DNA of 12,997 bases from Candidatus Moraniibacteriota bacterium (GTDB taxonomy: Bacteria > Patescibacteriota > Minisyncoccia > Moranbacterales > UBA1568). The stretch covers positions 1-12,997 of the forward strand of contig JAHFOM010000026.1 of NCBI GenBank assembly GCA_023261685.1, read 5' to 3'. Shown here piece after piece: positions 7,381 through 12,997 of the stretch. Under the pieces are notes generated by a model that saw only the letters and a program-made list of their open reading frames with translations, was not told the origin of the DNA and made no database searches. The stretch's first letter is position 1. Every line of letters begins with the position of its first letter. The position numbers were made by a program, and so were the translations under genes.

Positions 7381-7581
7381 ATGGCAAATCCCAAGCAAAG
7401 ACATACAAGACACCGCCGCGACCGCGCCCGAAAACAGTATGATGTCAGCCTCGTCAATACGACCGAATGTCCGAAATGTCAGGCGCCGATACTGACGCAT
7501 CGCGTGTGTCCGAAATGCGGAACGTATAAGGGCAAGGAAATGGTATCTACCGCACCGAAACTCAAGAAAGAAAAAAAATGA
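7381..7581 (+). CDS. rpmF: 50S ribosomal protein L32 (zinc-binding form)
   Basis: This 66-residue protein of the large ribosomal subunit starts with MANPKQRHTRHRRDRARKQY, the basic N-terminus that threads into rRNA. It then forms a zinc ribbon with C30-x2-C33 and C43-x2-C46, followed by the family's GTYKGKE end. All four cysteines are present, so this is the zinc-binding type rather than the cysteine-free paralogue some bacteria use in zinc shortage. A short lysine-rich tail (APKLKKEKK) extends beyond the core. It has its own promoter and lies 74 nt before nusB. In many bacteria rpmF heads the plsX-fab-acpP-rnc cluster; here those lipid genes are missing and nusB-rnc follow. Confidence 0.96.
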   Translation: MANPKQRHTRHRRDRARKQYDVSLVNTTECPKCQAPILTHRVCPKCGTYKGKEMVSTAPKLKKEKK

Positions 7582-7588
7582 TATAAGA

Positions 7589-7633
7589 TCAGAAAATCGT
7601 CCTCTCGTTAAGTGGGTGCGCGTTTTTTTCTGA
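7589..7633 (+). repeat. Inverted repeat between rpmF and nusB
   Basis: TCAGAAAA (7589-7596) and TTTTCTGA (7626-7633) are perfect 8-bp complementary arms 29 nt apart. The 3' arm lies within and after a T7 run (7623-7629). It could be a weak attenuator between rpmF and nusB, but the stem is A/T-rich, the loop is long and I find no strong inner GC stem. A chance pairing is possible. Confidence 0.25.
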
Positions 7634-7655
7634 AAGTCTGTCTCACAAAATCAAA

Positions 7656-8180
7656 ATGGCAAATAGGCATCTTCAAAGATCAATAGCGATGCAGTCTCTC
7701 TTCGAATGGGACTTTCACGGGAGACACGATGAGCGTTCTCGCGATATGCTTAAGCGCAACCTGCTTGAATTCGGACCGGGATTGGAGGAGGCGGTTTTTG
7801 CCAACCATCTGGTGGAGGGGACGCTGCGGGAACAGGTCACTATAGACAAGTTGATTGAGAAATGTGCCCCGGAATGGCCGATCGAACAGGTGACCGTTAT
7901 TGACCGCAATATTCTCCGTCTGGGAATATATGAGCTGATGTTCGGGAATTATGACGAAGTTCCTCCTAAGGTGGCTATCAATGAGGCGATCGAGCTGGCG
8001 AAGACGTTTGGGAGCGACAGCAGCCCGCGTTTCGTGAATGGCGTACTGGGGACGATCTACCGCGAAATGGGGGAGCCGATGAAAGATGATATCTCGGAGA
8101 ATCACAAGCATAATATTGAGGCAACAGCGAAGAAATCTTCCAGAGGCCTGCGTATTGGGGAGAAATCGGAAAAAGGATAA
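7656..8180 (+). CDS. nusB: Transcription antitermination factor NusB
   Basis: NusB is an all-helical RNA-binding protein that, with NusE/S10, binds boxA RNA and keeps RNA polymerase running through rRNA operons. The reading frame opens with MANRHLQRSIAMQSLFEWDF, carrying the basic N-terminal helix. The conserved second half follows as APEWPIEQVTVIDRNILRLG (71-90), VPPKVAINEAIELAKTFGS (102-120) and RFVNGVLGTI (125-134). At 174 residues it is longer than E. coli NusB (139); the extra length is a polar, probably disordered tail of about 34 residues after IYREMGE. No clear promoter or Shine-Dalgarno site is seen, so it may be co-transcribed with rpmF. The rnc start lies about 50 nt downstream. 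Confidence 0.93.
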   Translation: MANRHLQRSIAMQSLFEWDFHGRHDERSRDMLKRNLLEFGPGLEEAVFANHLVEGTLREQVTIDKLIEKCAPEWPIEQVTVIDRNILRLGIYELMFGNYDEVPPKVAINEAIELAKTFGSDSSPRFVNGVLGTIYREMGEPMKDDISENHKHNIEATAKKSSRGLRIGEKSEKG

Positions 8181-8232
8181 AAATCAGTACCCACGAAAAG
8201 ACGGTGAAAATTTCTGCCACAAAGAAGACGTA

Positions 8233-8976
8233 ATGCTCGAGCGCTTCCGTACTTTTTTAAGAACTATACAAAACATGATGGAAAGCCCGATTGATTTGGA
8301 AAAATTCAAAAAGCAACTGGCGATCGATATCAAGAACCCCGATCTTTTTCAGGAGGCGCTGACGCATCGATCATATCTCAATGAACACAAAGAGTACAAG
8401 CACCCCCATAATGAGCGTTTGGAGTTCTTGGGTGATGCGGTACTTGAATTGTCCGTGACGCGCTATTTGTTCGACCATTTTGAGAATCCAGAAGGAGAGT
8501 TGACCAGTTTCCGCGCGGCACTGGTCAATGGCGATATGCTCGGGACCATCGGACGAGCGCTCGGATTGCAGGATTTTCTCCTGATGAGTCGCGGCGAGAC
8601 CAAGGATACCGGTCGGGCGCGCGGGTATTTGATAGCCAATGCTATGGAGTCGGTTATCGGGGCGATCTACCTTGATCAGGGGTATGATGCGGCCGATGAT
8701 TTCATTGGGAAGCACATAATGGTACGACTTGATGAGGTCTTGGTACAAGGACTGCACACCGATCCCAAAAGCCGTTTTCAAGAACTCGCCCAAGAAAAAA
8801 CCGGCATCACTCCGAATTATCGGGTTTTGAAGGAGTGGGGGCCGGATCACGACCGGCATTTCACGGCAGGGGTGTTTTTGGAGGAGACGCTTATCGCCGA
8901 AGGTGAGGGTGCCTCGAAACAAGATGCCCAGCGTGAAGCGGCCAAAGAAGGGTTGCAGAAGAAAGGCTGGGTATGA
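8233..8976 (+). CDS. rnc: Ribonuclease III
   Basis: This endonuclease cuts double-stranded RNA and matures rRNA precursors. The catalytic half contains LTHRSYLNE and the signature NERLEFLGDAVLEL (N60 on), with E61, E64 and D68 matching E. coli E38, E41 and D45. The second catalytic patch reads NAMESVIGAIYLDQG: E139 matches essential E117, but N136 stands where E. coli has D114. The C-terminal dsRNA-binding domain runs from DPKSRFQELAQEK through GEGASKQDAQREAAKEGL. I chose ATG 8233 (247 residues), which has a weak AAGAAG upstream; ATG 8275 or 8278 would give the more typical length of about 232 residues and is equally plausible. The frame is open further up, but that part overlaps nusB and does not look like RNase III. 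The gene ends just before a strong terminator. Confidence 0.94.
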   Translation: MLERFRTFLRTIQNMMESPIDLEKFKKQLAIDIKNPDLFQEALTHRSYLNEHKEYKHPHNERLEFLGDAVLELSVTRYLFDHFENPEGELTSFRAALVNGDMLGTIGRALGLQDFLLMSRGETKDTGRARGYLIANAMESVIGAIYLDQGYDAADDFIGKHIMVRLDEVLVQGLHTDPKSRFQELAQEKTGITPNYRVLKEWGPDHDRHFTAGVFLEETLIAEGEGASKQDAQREAAKEGLQKKGWV

Positions 8977-9000
8977 GCTTTGTGAAGCGAAAAGCCGAAG

Positions 9001-9028
9001 GATGCGAATTTTCGCGTCTTTTTCTTTT
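9001..9028 (+). terminator. Rho-independent terminator after rnc
   Basis: GATGCGAA and TTCGCGTC (9001-9018) form an 8-bp stem with one T-G pair and a tight loop. TTTTT, C and TTTT follow directly. It starts 24 nt after the rnc stop and should end the rpmF-nusB-rnc transcript. An outer pairing, GCGAAAA upstream (about 8987) with TTTTCGC, could compete with or extend the stem. Confidence 0.8.
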
Positions 9029-9042
9029 GCCTTGGAATGAGG

Positions 9043-9048
9043 TATACT
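9043..9048 (+). promoter_or_regulatory. Possible -10 box for smc
   Basis: TATACT lies 94 nt before the smc start and just past the rnc terminator, where a new promoter is expected. No good -35 box is found at 16-18 bp upstream, where there is only T-rich terminator sequence. The same hexamer serves the much better promoter at 12289. Confidence 0.35.
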
Positions 9049-9060
9049 GGGATCAAATAA

Positions 9061-9139
9061 CAGTCATCAGTCAACAGATAACAGGGAGAACCTGATCGTT
9101 TGTTTTTTGTTAACTGTTAATTGTTTTTTGTTGATTGAC
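9061..9139. repeat. AT-rich repeat tract directly before smc
   Basis: TTGTTTTTTGTT occurs at 9100-9111 and again at 9121-9132, a 21-bp period with related tails (AACTGTTAA and GATTGACG). The first half of the tract, with CAGTCATCAGTCAACAGATAACAG, is close to the reverse complement of the second half. AACAGATAACA (9073-9083) pairs with TGTTAACTGTT (9108-9118) at 10 of 11 positions. The tract ends 2 nt before the smc ATG, so it would be the smc leader. Confidence 0.55.
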
Positions 9140-9141
9140 GT

Positions 9142-11469
9142 ATGTATTTGAAGAAATTGGAAATCAGCGGATTCAAGTCCTTTGCCAATAAAACGGTATT
9201 GGATTTTTTGCCTGATTGCGATGTTGCCAGTAGTGAAAAGTGCGGTATTACGGCGATTGTCGGTCCAAACGGATCAGGTAAGTCCAATGTGGCTGACGCG
9301 ATACGTTGGGTGATCGGCGAGCAGTCGTTGAAAAACCTGCGCGGGAAGAAATCCGAAGACGTGATCTTCGCTGGTACTGATAAGAAGGCGCGGCTCGGCA
9401 CCGCATCCGTCACGATTTTTTTTGATAACTCCGACAAGCGCATCCCGATAGAATTTTCGGAGGTATCGATTACGAGAAAAATAACACGCCGCGGCGAAAG
9501 TGAATATCTGATCAATGGCGCCCGTGTGCGTCTGCTTGATATCGTGGATCTTTTAGCGAAAGTCGGTATCGGCAAGGATAGCTACTGTGTCATTACTCAG
9601 GGTATGTCCGACTCCGTACTCTCCGCGACGCCGATCGAGCGTCGTTCTATTTTCGAAGATGCGGCAGGCGTGAAGCAGTACCAGATCGAAAAGGAGCGCG
9701 CGCTTCGCAAATTGGAGAGCACGCGTGAAAATCTGGTGCGAGTAGACAGTTTGACCGCGGAAATTGAACCACATCTGAAGAATTTGCGCCGTCAGGCGGA
9801 AAAAGCGTCGCAAGGCAAGGATGTAGCAGAAAAACTTCGTTCAAAACAACTGCTGCTCTATAGTTTTCTCTGGGATATCTTCCAGCACGAGCGCGGTGCG
9901 TTGATGAATGAACGTGACAAGGCAGAGCGGGAAGTGTTTGATCTGGAAGTGGCAACCAACACACTCGAGCGTGCTGTGACGGAAGCTTCTGCAACGATGG
10001 AAAATCAAATCGAAGAAGAGAAGCTCAATAAAGAGCTCCGATTTTCCCGCGAAGAAGCCAATACGCTTCACCGTGACCGGAGTATTATTCTCGGAAAAAT
10101 CGAGATTGAGAAAGAACGCCAGAAACCTGAAGAGGTCGTACGCGTCATACCGGTAGATTTGCAGTATGTACAAAGGGCTCTCGAAGATATTCGCTCTGAC
10201 CAATCCACGCTGATAGAGCGTTTGGAGAATGTTGAAAAACTCGAAGATCTGCAGGATATCCGCGAGTTTGCACAGGTCATCAAACAGAAACTCTACGATA
10301 TTCACGAGAAAGCGGGCGAAGGTAGCGTCAAAGAATTGCAGACAGTGGTCTTGCCGGATGATGCAATGTGGATGAGTAATGAACGTTTGGATAATTTCTC
10401 GAAAGAGAAAGCGTCGTACGACAAGCGTTTGGAAATCTTGGAGAACACTATCGCAATGAAGGAACAGGAGTTGATTGTTCTCCGTGAAGCCAATCGTACC
10501 AGTCGGGAGACTTTTTTTGCCAAAGAAAAAGAATGGCGTGAGAAAAGCGCACTCTTGACGCGCTTGAAAGATCAATTGAACGAAGTGAGAGTGCGATTGG
10601 CTCGGGTAGAGGTCCGTGAGGAGGACTTGATTCTCTTGGTCCGTGAGGAGCTCTTGATGGATGTCAAGGACCTGAAATACGATGGGACGCCCGTGGAACG
10701 CGATCGGCTGGAGCACGAGATCGCCCGTCTCAAGGTGGAGGCCGAACATATCGGTACGATTGATCCTCTGATTGTGGAGGAATATCAGGAAACGGAGAAG
10801 CGCTTTGAATTTTTGACACGTGAGTCGGCGGATCTCAAGCAGGCGACGGAATCTTTGCGGGTGGTGATTAAAGAGATGGAGCAAAAAATCGATACGGTTT
10901 TTCACGAGGCTTTCAAAGAGATTCAGAAGAAATTCACCGCATATTTCAAAATTATTTTCGGCGGAGGCAAAGCGGAGCTCAGTGTCGTCAAGATTCGTCC
11001 GCGCCAGAGGGGTGCTGAAGAAGTATTTGAAGAGGAAGCGACTGAACAAGTTTTAGGGGAGAGGGGAGAGGGGAGAGGTGTTGATGAAAAAATGCAAGAC
11101 AGTGATGTGCTGGGAATAGAGATTTTTGCCTGTCCGCCCGGTAAAAAAATAACCAACCTCTCGATGCTCTCGGGCGGCGAGCGTTCGCTGACGTCTTTGG
11201 CGCTTCTTTTCGCCATCATCTCGCATAATCCGCCCCCATTTGCCGTGCTGGATGAAGTGGAGGCCGCGCTCGATGAAGCCAATTCCCGACGTTTTGGAGC
11301 GATGCTCCGCGAGCTATCCCGAGAGACGCAGTTCATCGCTATCACTCACAACCGTGAGACGATGTCGCAAGCGGGACTGCTCTACGGCGTCACGATGGGC
11401 GCGGACGGGGTTTCCCAATTGCTCTCCATCCGCCTCGACCAAGTCAGCGAAGACGGCAAATTGACCTAG
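9142..11469 (+). CDS. smc: Chromosome segregation ATPase SMC, short form without a recognisable hinge
   Basis: SMC proteins dimerise and use ATP to fold and separate chromosomes. The N-terminal half-head starts with MYLKKLEISGFKSFANKTVL and has Walker A GPNGSGKSN (41-49) and the Q-loop VITQGMSD (Q153). The C-terminal half-head has the signature LSGGERSLTSLALLF (676 on), Walker B with D704-E705, the D-loop ALDEAN and ITHNRETM. These match B. subtilis SMC closely, so this is SMC rather than RecN or Rad50. Total length is 775 residues against about 1,150-1,200 in typical SMC. The arms span roughly 165-327 and 414-595, and the 328-413 middle has no glycine-rich hinge motif. The C-head also carries an acidic, glycine-rich insertion (about 623-655) absent from B. 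subtilis. The start follows a repeat tract with no Shine-Dalgarno site. ftsY, a common neighbour of smc, is not next. Confidence 0.9.
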   Translation: MYLKKLEISGFKSFANKTVLDFLPDCDVASSEKCGITAIVGPNGSGKSNVADAIRWVIGEQSLKNLRGKKSEDVIFAGTDKKARLGTASVTIFFDNSDKRIPIEFSEVSITRKITRRGESEYLINGARVRLLDIVDLLAKVGIGKDSYCVITQGMSDSVLSATPIERRSIFEDAAGVKQYQIEKERALRKLESTRENLVRVDSLTAEIEPHLKNLRRQAEKASQGKDVAEKLRSKQLLLYSFLWDIFQHERGALMNERDKAEREVFDLEVATNTLERAVTEASATMENQIEEEKLNKELRFSREEANTLHRDRSIILGKIEIEKERQKPEEVVRVIPVDLQYVQRALEDIRSDQSTLIERLENVEKLEDLQDIREFAQVIKQKLYDIHEKAGEGSVKELQTVVLPDDAMWMSNERLDNFSKEKASYDKRLEILENTIAMKEQELIVLREANRTSRETFFAKEKEWREKSALLTRLKDQLNEVRVRLARVEVREEDLILLVREELLMDVKDLKYDGTPVERDRLEHEIARLKVEAEHIGTIDPLIVEEYQETEKRFEFLTRESADLKQATESLRVVIKEMEQKIDTVFHEAFKEIQKKFTAYFKIIFGGGKAELSVVKIRPRQRGAEEVFEEEATEQVLGERGEGRGVDEKMQDSDVLGIEIFACPPGKKITNLSMLSGGERSLTSLALLFAIISHNPPPFAVLDEVEAALDEANSRRFGAMLRELSRETQFIAITHNRETMSQAGLLYGVTMGADGVSQLLSIRLDQVSEDGKLT
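11056..11076 (+). repeat. Three tandem copies of GGGGAGA inside smc
   Basis: Three perfect 7-bp units lie in the insertion of the C-terminal head and encode residues 639-645 (GERGEGR). Because the unit is not a multiple of three, gain or loss of one copy would shift the frame before the signature motif and Walker B. Confidence 0.85.
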
Positions 11470-11490
11470 GTGGTAGAGTCATTTTTTTTA

Positions 11491-11499
11491 TGTTATAGT
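11491..11499 (+). promoter_or_regulatory. Extended -10 promoter for the 11537 gene
   Basis: TGTTATAGT combines the extended TGn element with a good -10 box (TATAGT, 11494-11499), 37 nt before the start codon. The -35 region is poor (TGGTAG), as is common for extended -10 promoters. A T8 run at 11482-11489 lies in the spacer. Confidence 0.5.
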
Positions 11500-11536
11500 A
11501 ACGCGTGTATTCGTATTAATTCAAAATAAAAAATGT

Positions 11537-12163
11537 ATGAATTTTATAATCAATTGGAAGAATGTAGGAGTGATGTTGATAATTGTCTTGGTGATAGGGG
11601 GCGCCTTTGTTTTTATTGCCAAACAAATGATTGAGCAGAAAGATAGTGCGTCGGTACAGTCGTTGAATATGCCGTCAGGAATCAAAAAAACAAGCGAGAG
11701 TGTCGGCGAGAAAGTTGTGCCAATCATGCCTGCTGTAAAATTTTATCAGAACCAAAAGTACGGATTTAGTTTCAGTTATCCTGGAAATTATAAAACTCAA
11801 GCAACTGATACCGAACAAGACTCACCAGGAGGAGTTATTTATGTCCTCCAATTAGGCGATGAGACAGTAGCAGATTTTGAGACTGATTTTGAAAGGGGTA
11901 TTACAATCACTGTTAGAAAAATAGAAGCAGGAACCCCTCTCGCTGATGATCATTTGGCAGAACCTAATGGTATGGATCCAATTTCACAAAAAGACATACT
12001 TATTAATGGCCTTAAGTGGCGGGTATATAATCAGGATGAAGGGGGTGTGTATGTTGTCACAGACGATAAATATACCTACACTATATCTGCGGGCAGTGAA
12101 GCAAATAAGACAACTAAGGATAATTTTCCAAAAATACTTGCATCGTTCAAACTTAGTAAATGA
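11537..12163 (+). CDS. Membrane-anchored protein with PsbP-like C-terminal part, function unknown
   Basis: This 208-residue protein has one N-terminal membrane helix (about 10-28: VGVMLIIVLVIGGAFVFIA), a polar linker to about 65, and a compact beta-rich domain to the end. That domain starts with YQNQKYGFSFSYPGNYK and has repeated strand-like segments (GVIYVLQL, GITITVRK, GLKWRVYN, VYVVTDDKYTYTISA). A Y/F-GFSF-YP opening of this type is common in small extracytoplasmic PsbP-like proteins; the fold call is by pattern only. No catalytic motif is evident. The ATG at 11537 is used; the ATG at 11533 is out of frame. The gene has its own extended -10 promoter and looks more AT-rich than the upstream block. 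Whether it works with the secreted protease gene 199 nt downstream is unknown. Confidence 0.8.
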   Translation: MNFIINWKNVGVMLIIVLVIGGAFVFIAKQMIEQKDSASVQSLNMPSGIKKTSESVGEKVVPIMPAVKFYQNQKYGFSFSYPGNYKTQATDTEQDSPGGVIYVLQLGDETVADFETDFERGITITVRKIEAGTPLADDHLAEPNGMDPISQKDILINGLKWRVYNQDEGGVYVVTDDKYTYTISAGSEANKTTKDNFPKILASFKLSK

Positions 12164-12265
12164 TAGTTGCCCGAATAGTATTGCGTGTCACGGCATCTCT
12201 TTGAATCTGGTAATGGAAATGTAAGTTTCAAGTGCGAACAGTTTCTGAACCTAGGGTACATATTC

Positions 12266-12294
12266 TTGACAAAATCGCTATAAAGGTGTATACT
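12266..12294 (+). promoter_or_regulatory. Consensus sigma70 promoter for the 12363 gene
   Basis: A perfect -35 box TTGACA (12266-12271), an ideal 17-bp spacer and a -10 box TATACT (12289-12294, 5 of 6) make this the best promoter in the window. Transcription should begin near 12301. A second TTGACA at 12301-12306 has only a weak AACAAT 17 bp later and overlaps the predicted start site. Confidence 0.8.
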
Positions 12295-12300
12295 GCACGG

Positions 12301-12362
12301 TTGACAGTGATTGTTGTTGACTTAACAATTTCCCTGTAATAAGGGTTCAAAGGAGAGGCTAG
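12301..12362 (+). promoter_or_regulatory. Leader with two small hairpins and a strong Shine-Dalgarno site
   Basis: AAGGAGAGG ends 4 nt before the start codon, with core GGAG at 12352-12355 placed 7 nt from ATG 12363. Upstream lie ATTGTT (12310-12315) with AACAAT (12324-12329), and CCCT (12332-12335) with AGGG (12342-12345), either as short RNA hairpins or, for the first, an operator. The other genes here mostly have A-rich leaders without this site. Confidence 0.65.
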
Positions 12363-12997
12363 ATGAACAAAGTGCTCATTGTTATTGCTGTTGTTATGAG
12401 TGTCGTGCTATCTGTATCTTCGGCTTTTGCTGACGATACGGCAGAGATGGTAGAACGAAAAGAAGTAATCAGGGGTTGGCTGGCTGCCGGCGATATGGTA
12501 GCACGAAGAACAGGAAATGCAGACGCTTTGGTGATTATGCAATTTTTGCATGAATTTTCTTCTCTTGGCATTCCCATTTCTTACGAGGGAGCATCAACGA
12601 TCAAGCTTGCTGAGGAAGCAAAGGATATTCCTCTGTTACTCGTACCTTTGCTGGATCGTGACAGAAGTCTGGGTGGTGCGTGGCAGGAAACATTTGGCAA
12701 CAAGCACACAGCTGCAACATATAACTCCACTCCACAGCCACACATGATATTGAAGGAATCTAACCAGTTTTCGCCAGTTTGGCAAGGCATGGTTTTGATC
12801 CACGAAGGGAATCATGCGCTAGCATTTGCCGGGCATGCGTTCGAAGGTATTGAAGATCCGGGGGTCATCCGTACACTCGCAGAGCTCTATGCCTATGATC
12901 TCGAAATAACGCTGGTCCAACAGATTGGAGGACAAGTGTATGAGGAGCTTCTCAAAGAAGAGATGAGACGCTTACGTCCGGGTTATGTTCAAAAAAA
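12363..12997 (+). CDS. Putative secreted zinc metalloprotease with HExxH motif (3' end outside window)
   Basis: At least 211 residues are encoded; the frame is still open at the window end. The N-terminus is a textbook Sec signal peptide (MNKVLIVIAVVMSVVLSVSS then AFA), with likely signal peptidase I cleavage after A23. The motif LIHEGNHALAF contains H147-E148-x2-H151, the zinc-binding and catalytic HExxH of many metallopeptidases. A downstream LAELYAYDLE offers E174 or E181 as a third zinc ligand, 22 or 29 residues after the second histidine, as in gluzincins. I cannot name the family, and HExxH alone can occur by chance; the helical, hydrophobic context supports a true site. The start is fixed by the signal peptide and Shine-Dalgarno site. 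The missing 3' end may hold more domains. Its expression signals differ from those of its neighbours. Confidence 0.75.
   Translation, partial: MNKVLIVIAVVMSVVLSVSSAFADDTAEMVERKEVIRGWLAAGDMVARRTGNADALVIMQFLHEFSSLGIPISYEGASTIKLAEEAKDIPLLLVPLLDRDRSLGGAWQETFGNKHTAATYNSTPQPHMILKESNQFSPVWQGMVLIHEGNHALAFAGHAFEGIEDPGVIRTLAELYAYDLEITLVQQIGGQVYEELLKEEMRRLRPGYVQK

Noticed and set aside
7154..7408. Minus-strand reading frame of 84 codons across the murJ-rpmF interval
   Set aside because: It runs through the inverted repeats and overlaps rpmF, has no recognisable motif or start signal, and reads as translated non-coding DNA.
7174..7607. CCTCTCG shared at 7174-7180 and 7601-7607, on either side of rpmF
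   Set aside because: A 7-bp match over a few hundred bases is expected by chance, and the flanking bases diverge.
9841..11049. Minus-strand reading frame of 402 codons opposite smc
   Set aside because: Its length comes from the coiled-coil codon pattern on the other strand (glutamate and lysine codons read as Phe/Leu-rich sequence). It has no independent support.
11462..11489. Possible terminator after smc: TGAC...GTCA followed by eight T
   Set aside because: The stem is only 4 bp around a 12-nt loop. The T-run may instead be promoter spacer for the next gene.

Overview
The window looks like part of a Patescibacteria (Candidate Phyla Radiation, Parcubacteria-like) chromosome. This is an inference from gene content and style, not from a marker search. 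The clues are a DUF4012 membrane protein beside a MurJ-family flippase, a very short SMC protein, a NusB of the type starting MANRHLQRSIAMQ, almost no Shine-Dalgarno sites, tightly packed same-strand genes, and an rpmF...rnc-smc block without the fatty-acid genes that often sit inside it. Every gene I can support is on the + strand. I see no tRNA, rRNA, CRISPR array, insertion sequence or phage gene.

Region 1 (1-7068) is a compact cell-surface cluster. It holds the 3' end of a glucose-1-phosphate thymidylyltransferase (rfbA/rmlA), a UTP-glucose-1-phosphate uridylyltransferase (galU), an unrecognised two-helix membrane protein with a GAF-like tail, a GT4 glycosyltransferase, a large single-pass DUF4012 protein and a MurJ-family flippase. 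Gaps are 3-18 nt, so co-transcription is likely. Together they plausibly make nucleotide sugars, assemble a lipid-linked glycan, flip it, and process or attach it outside the membrane.

Region 2 (7069-7380) is the only gene-free stretch over 300 nt. It is rich in inverted repeats, including a segment that could pair with either an upstream or a downstream partner. It ends in a good promoter for rpmF.

Region 3 (7381-11469) is an information-processing block: rpmF (ribosomal protein L32), nusB (antitermination), rnc (RNase III) and smc (chromosome condensation). A clear intrinsic terminator follows rnc. An AT-rich repeat tract precedes smc. The SMC protein keeps complete ATPase half-heads, but its arms are about half the usual length and I can find no hinge domain.

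Region 4 (11470-12997) looks different: more AT-rich by eye, with each gene behind its own promoter. It encodes a membrane-anchored protein with a PsbP-like C-terminal part, then a secreted protein with an HExxH zinc-protease motif that runs off the end of the window. That last gene alone has both a consensus promoter and a strong Shine-Dalgarno site.

No wholly new multi-gene system is evident. The best candidates for something under-described are the hinge-less SMC, the structured region before rpmF, the flippase with altered cavity residues, and the unrecognised GAF-like protein in the surface cluster.
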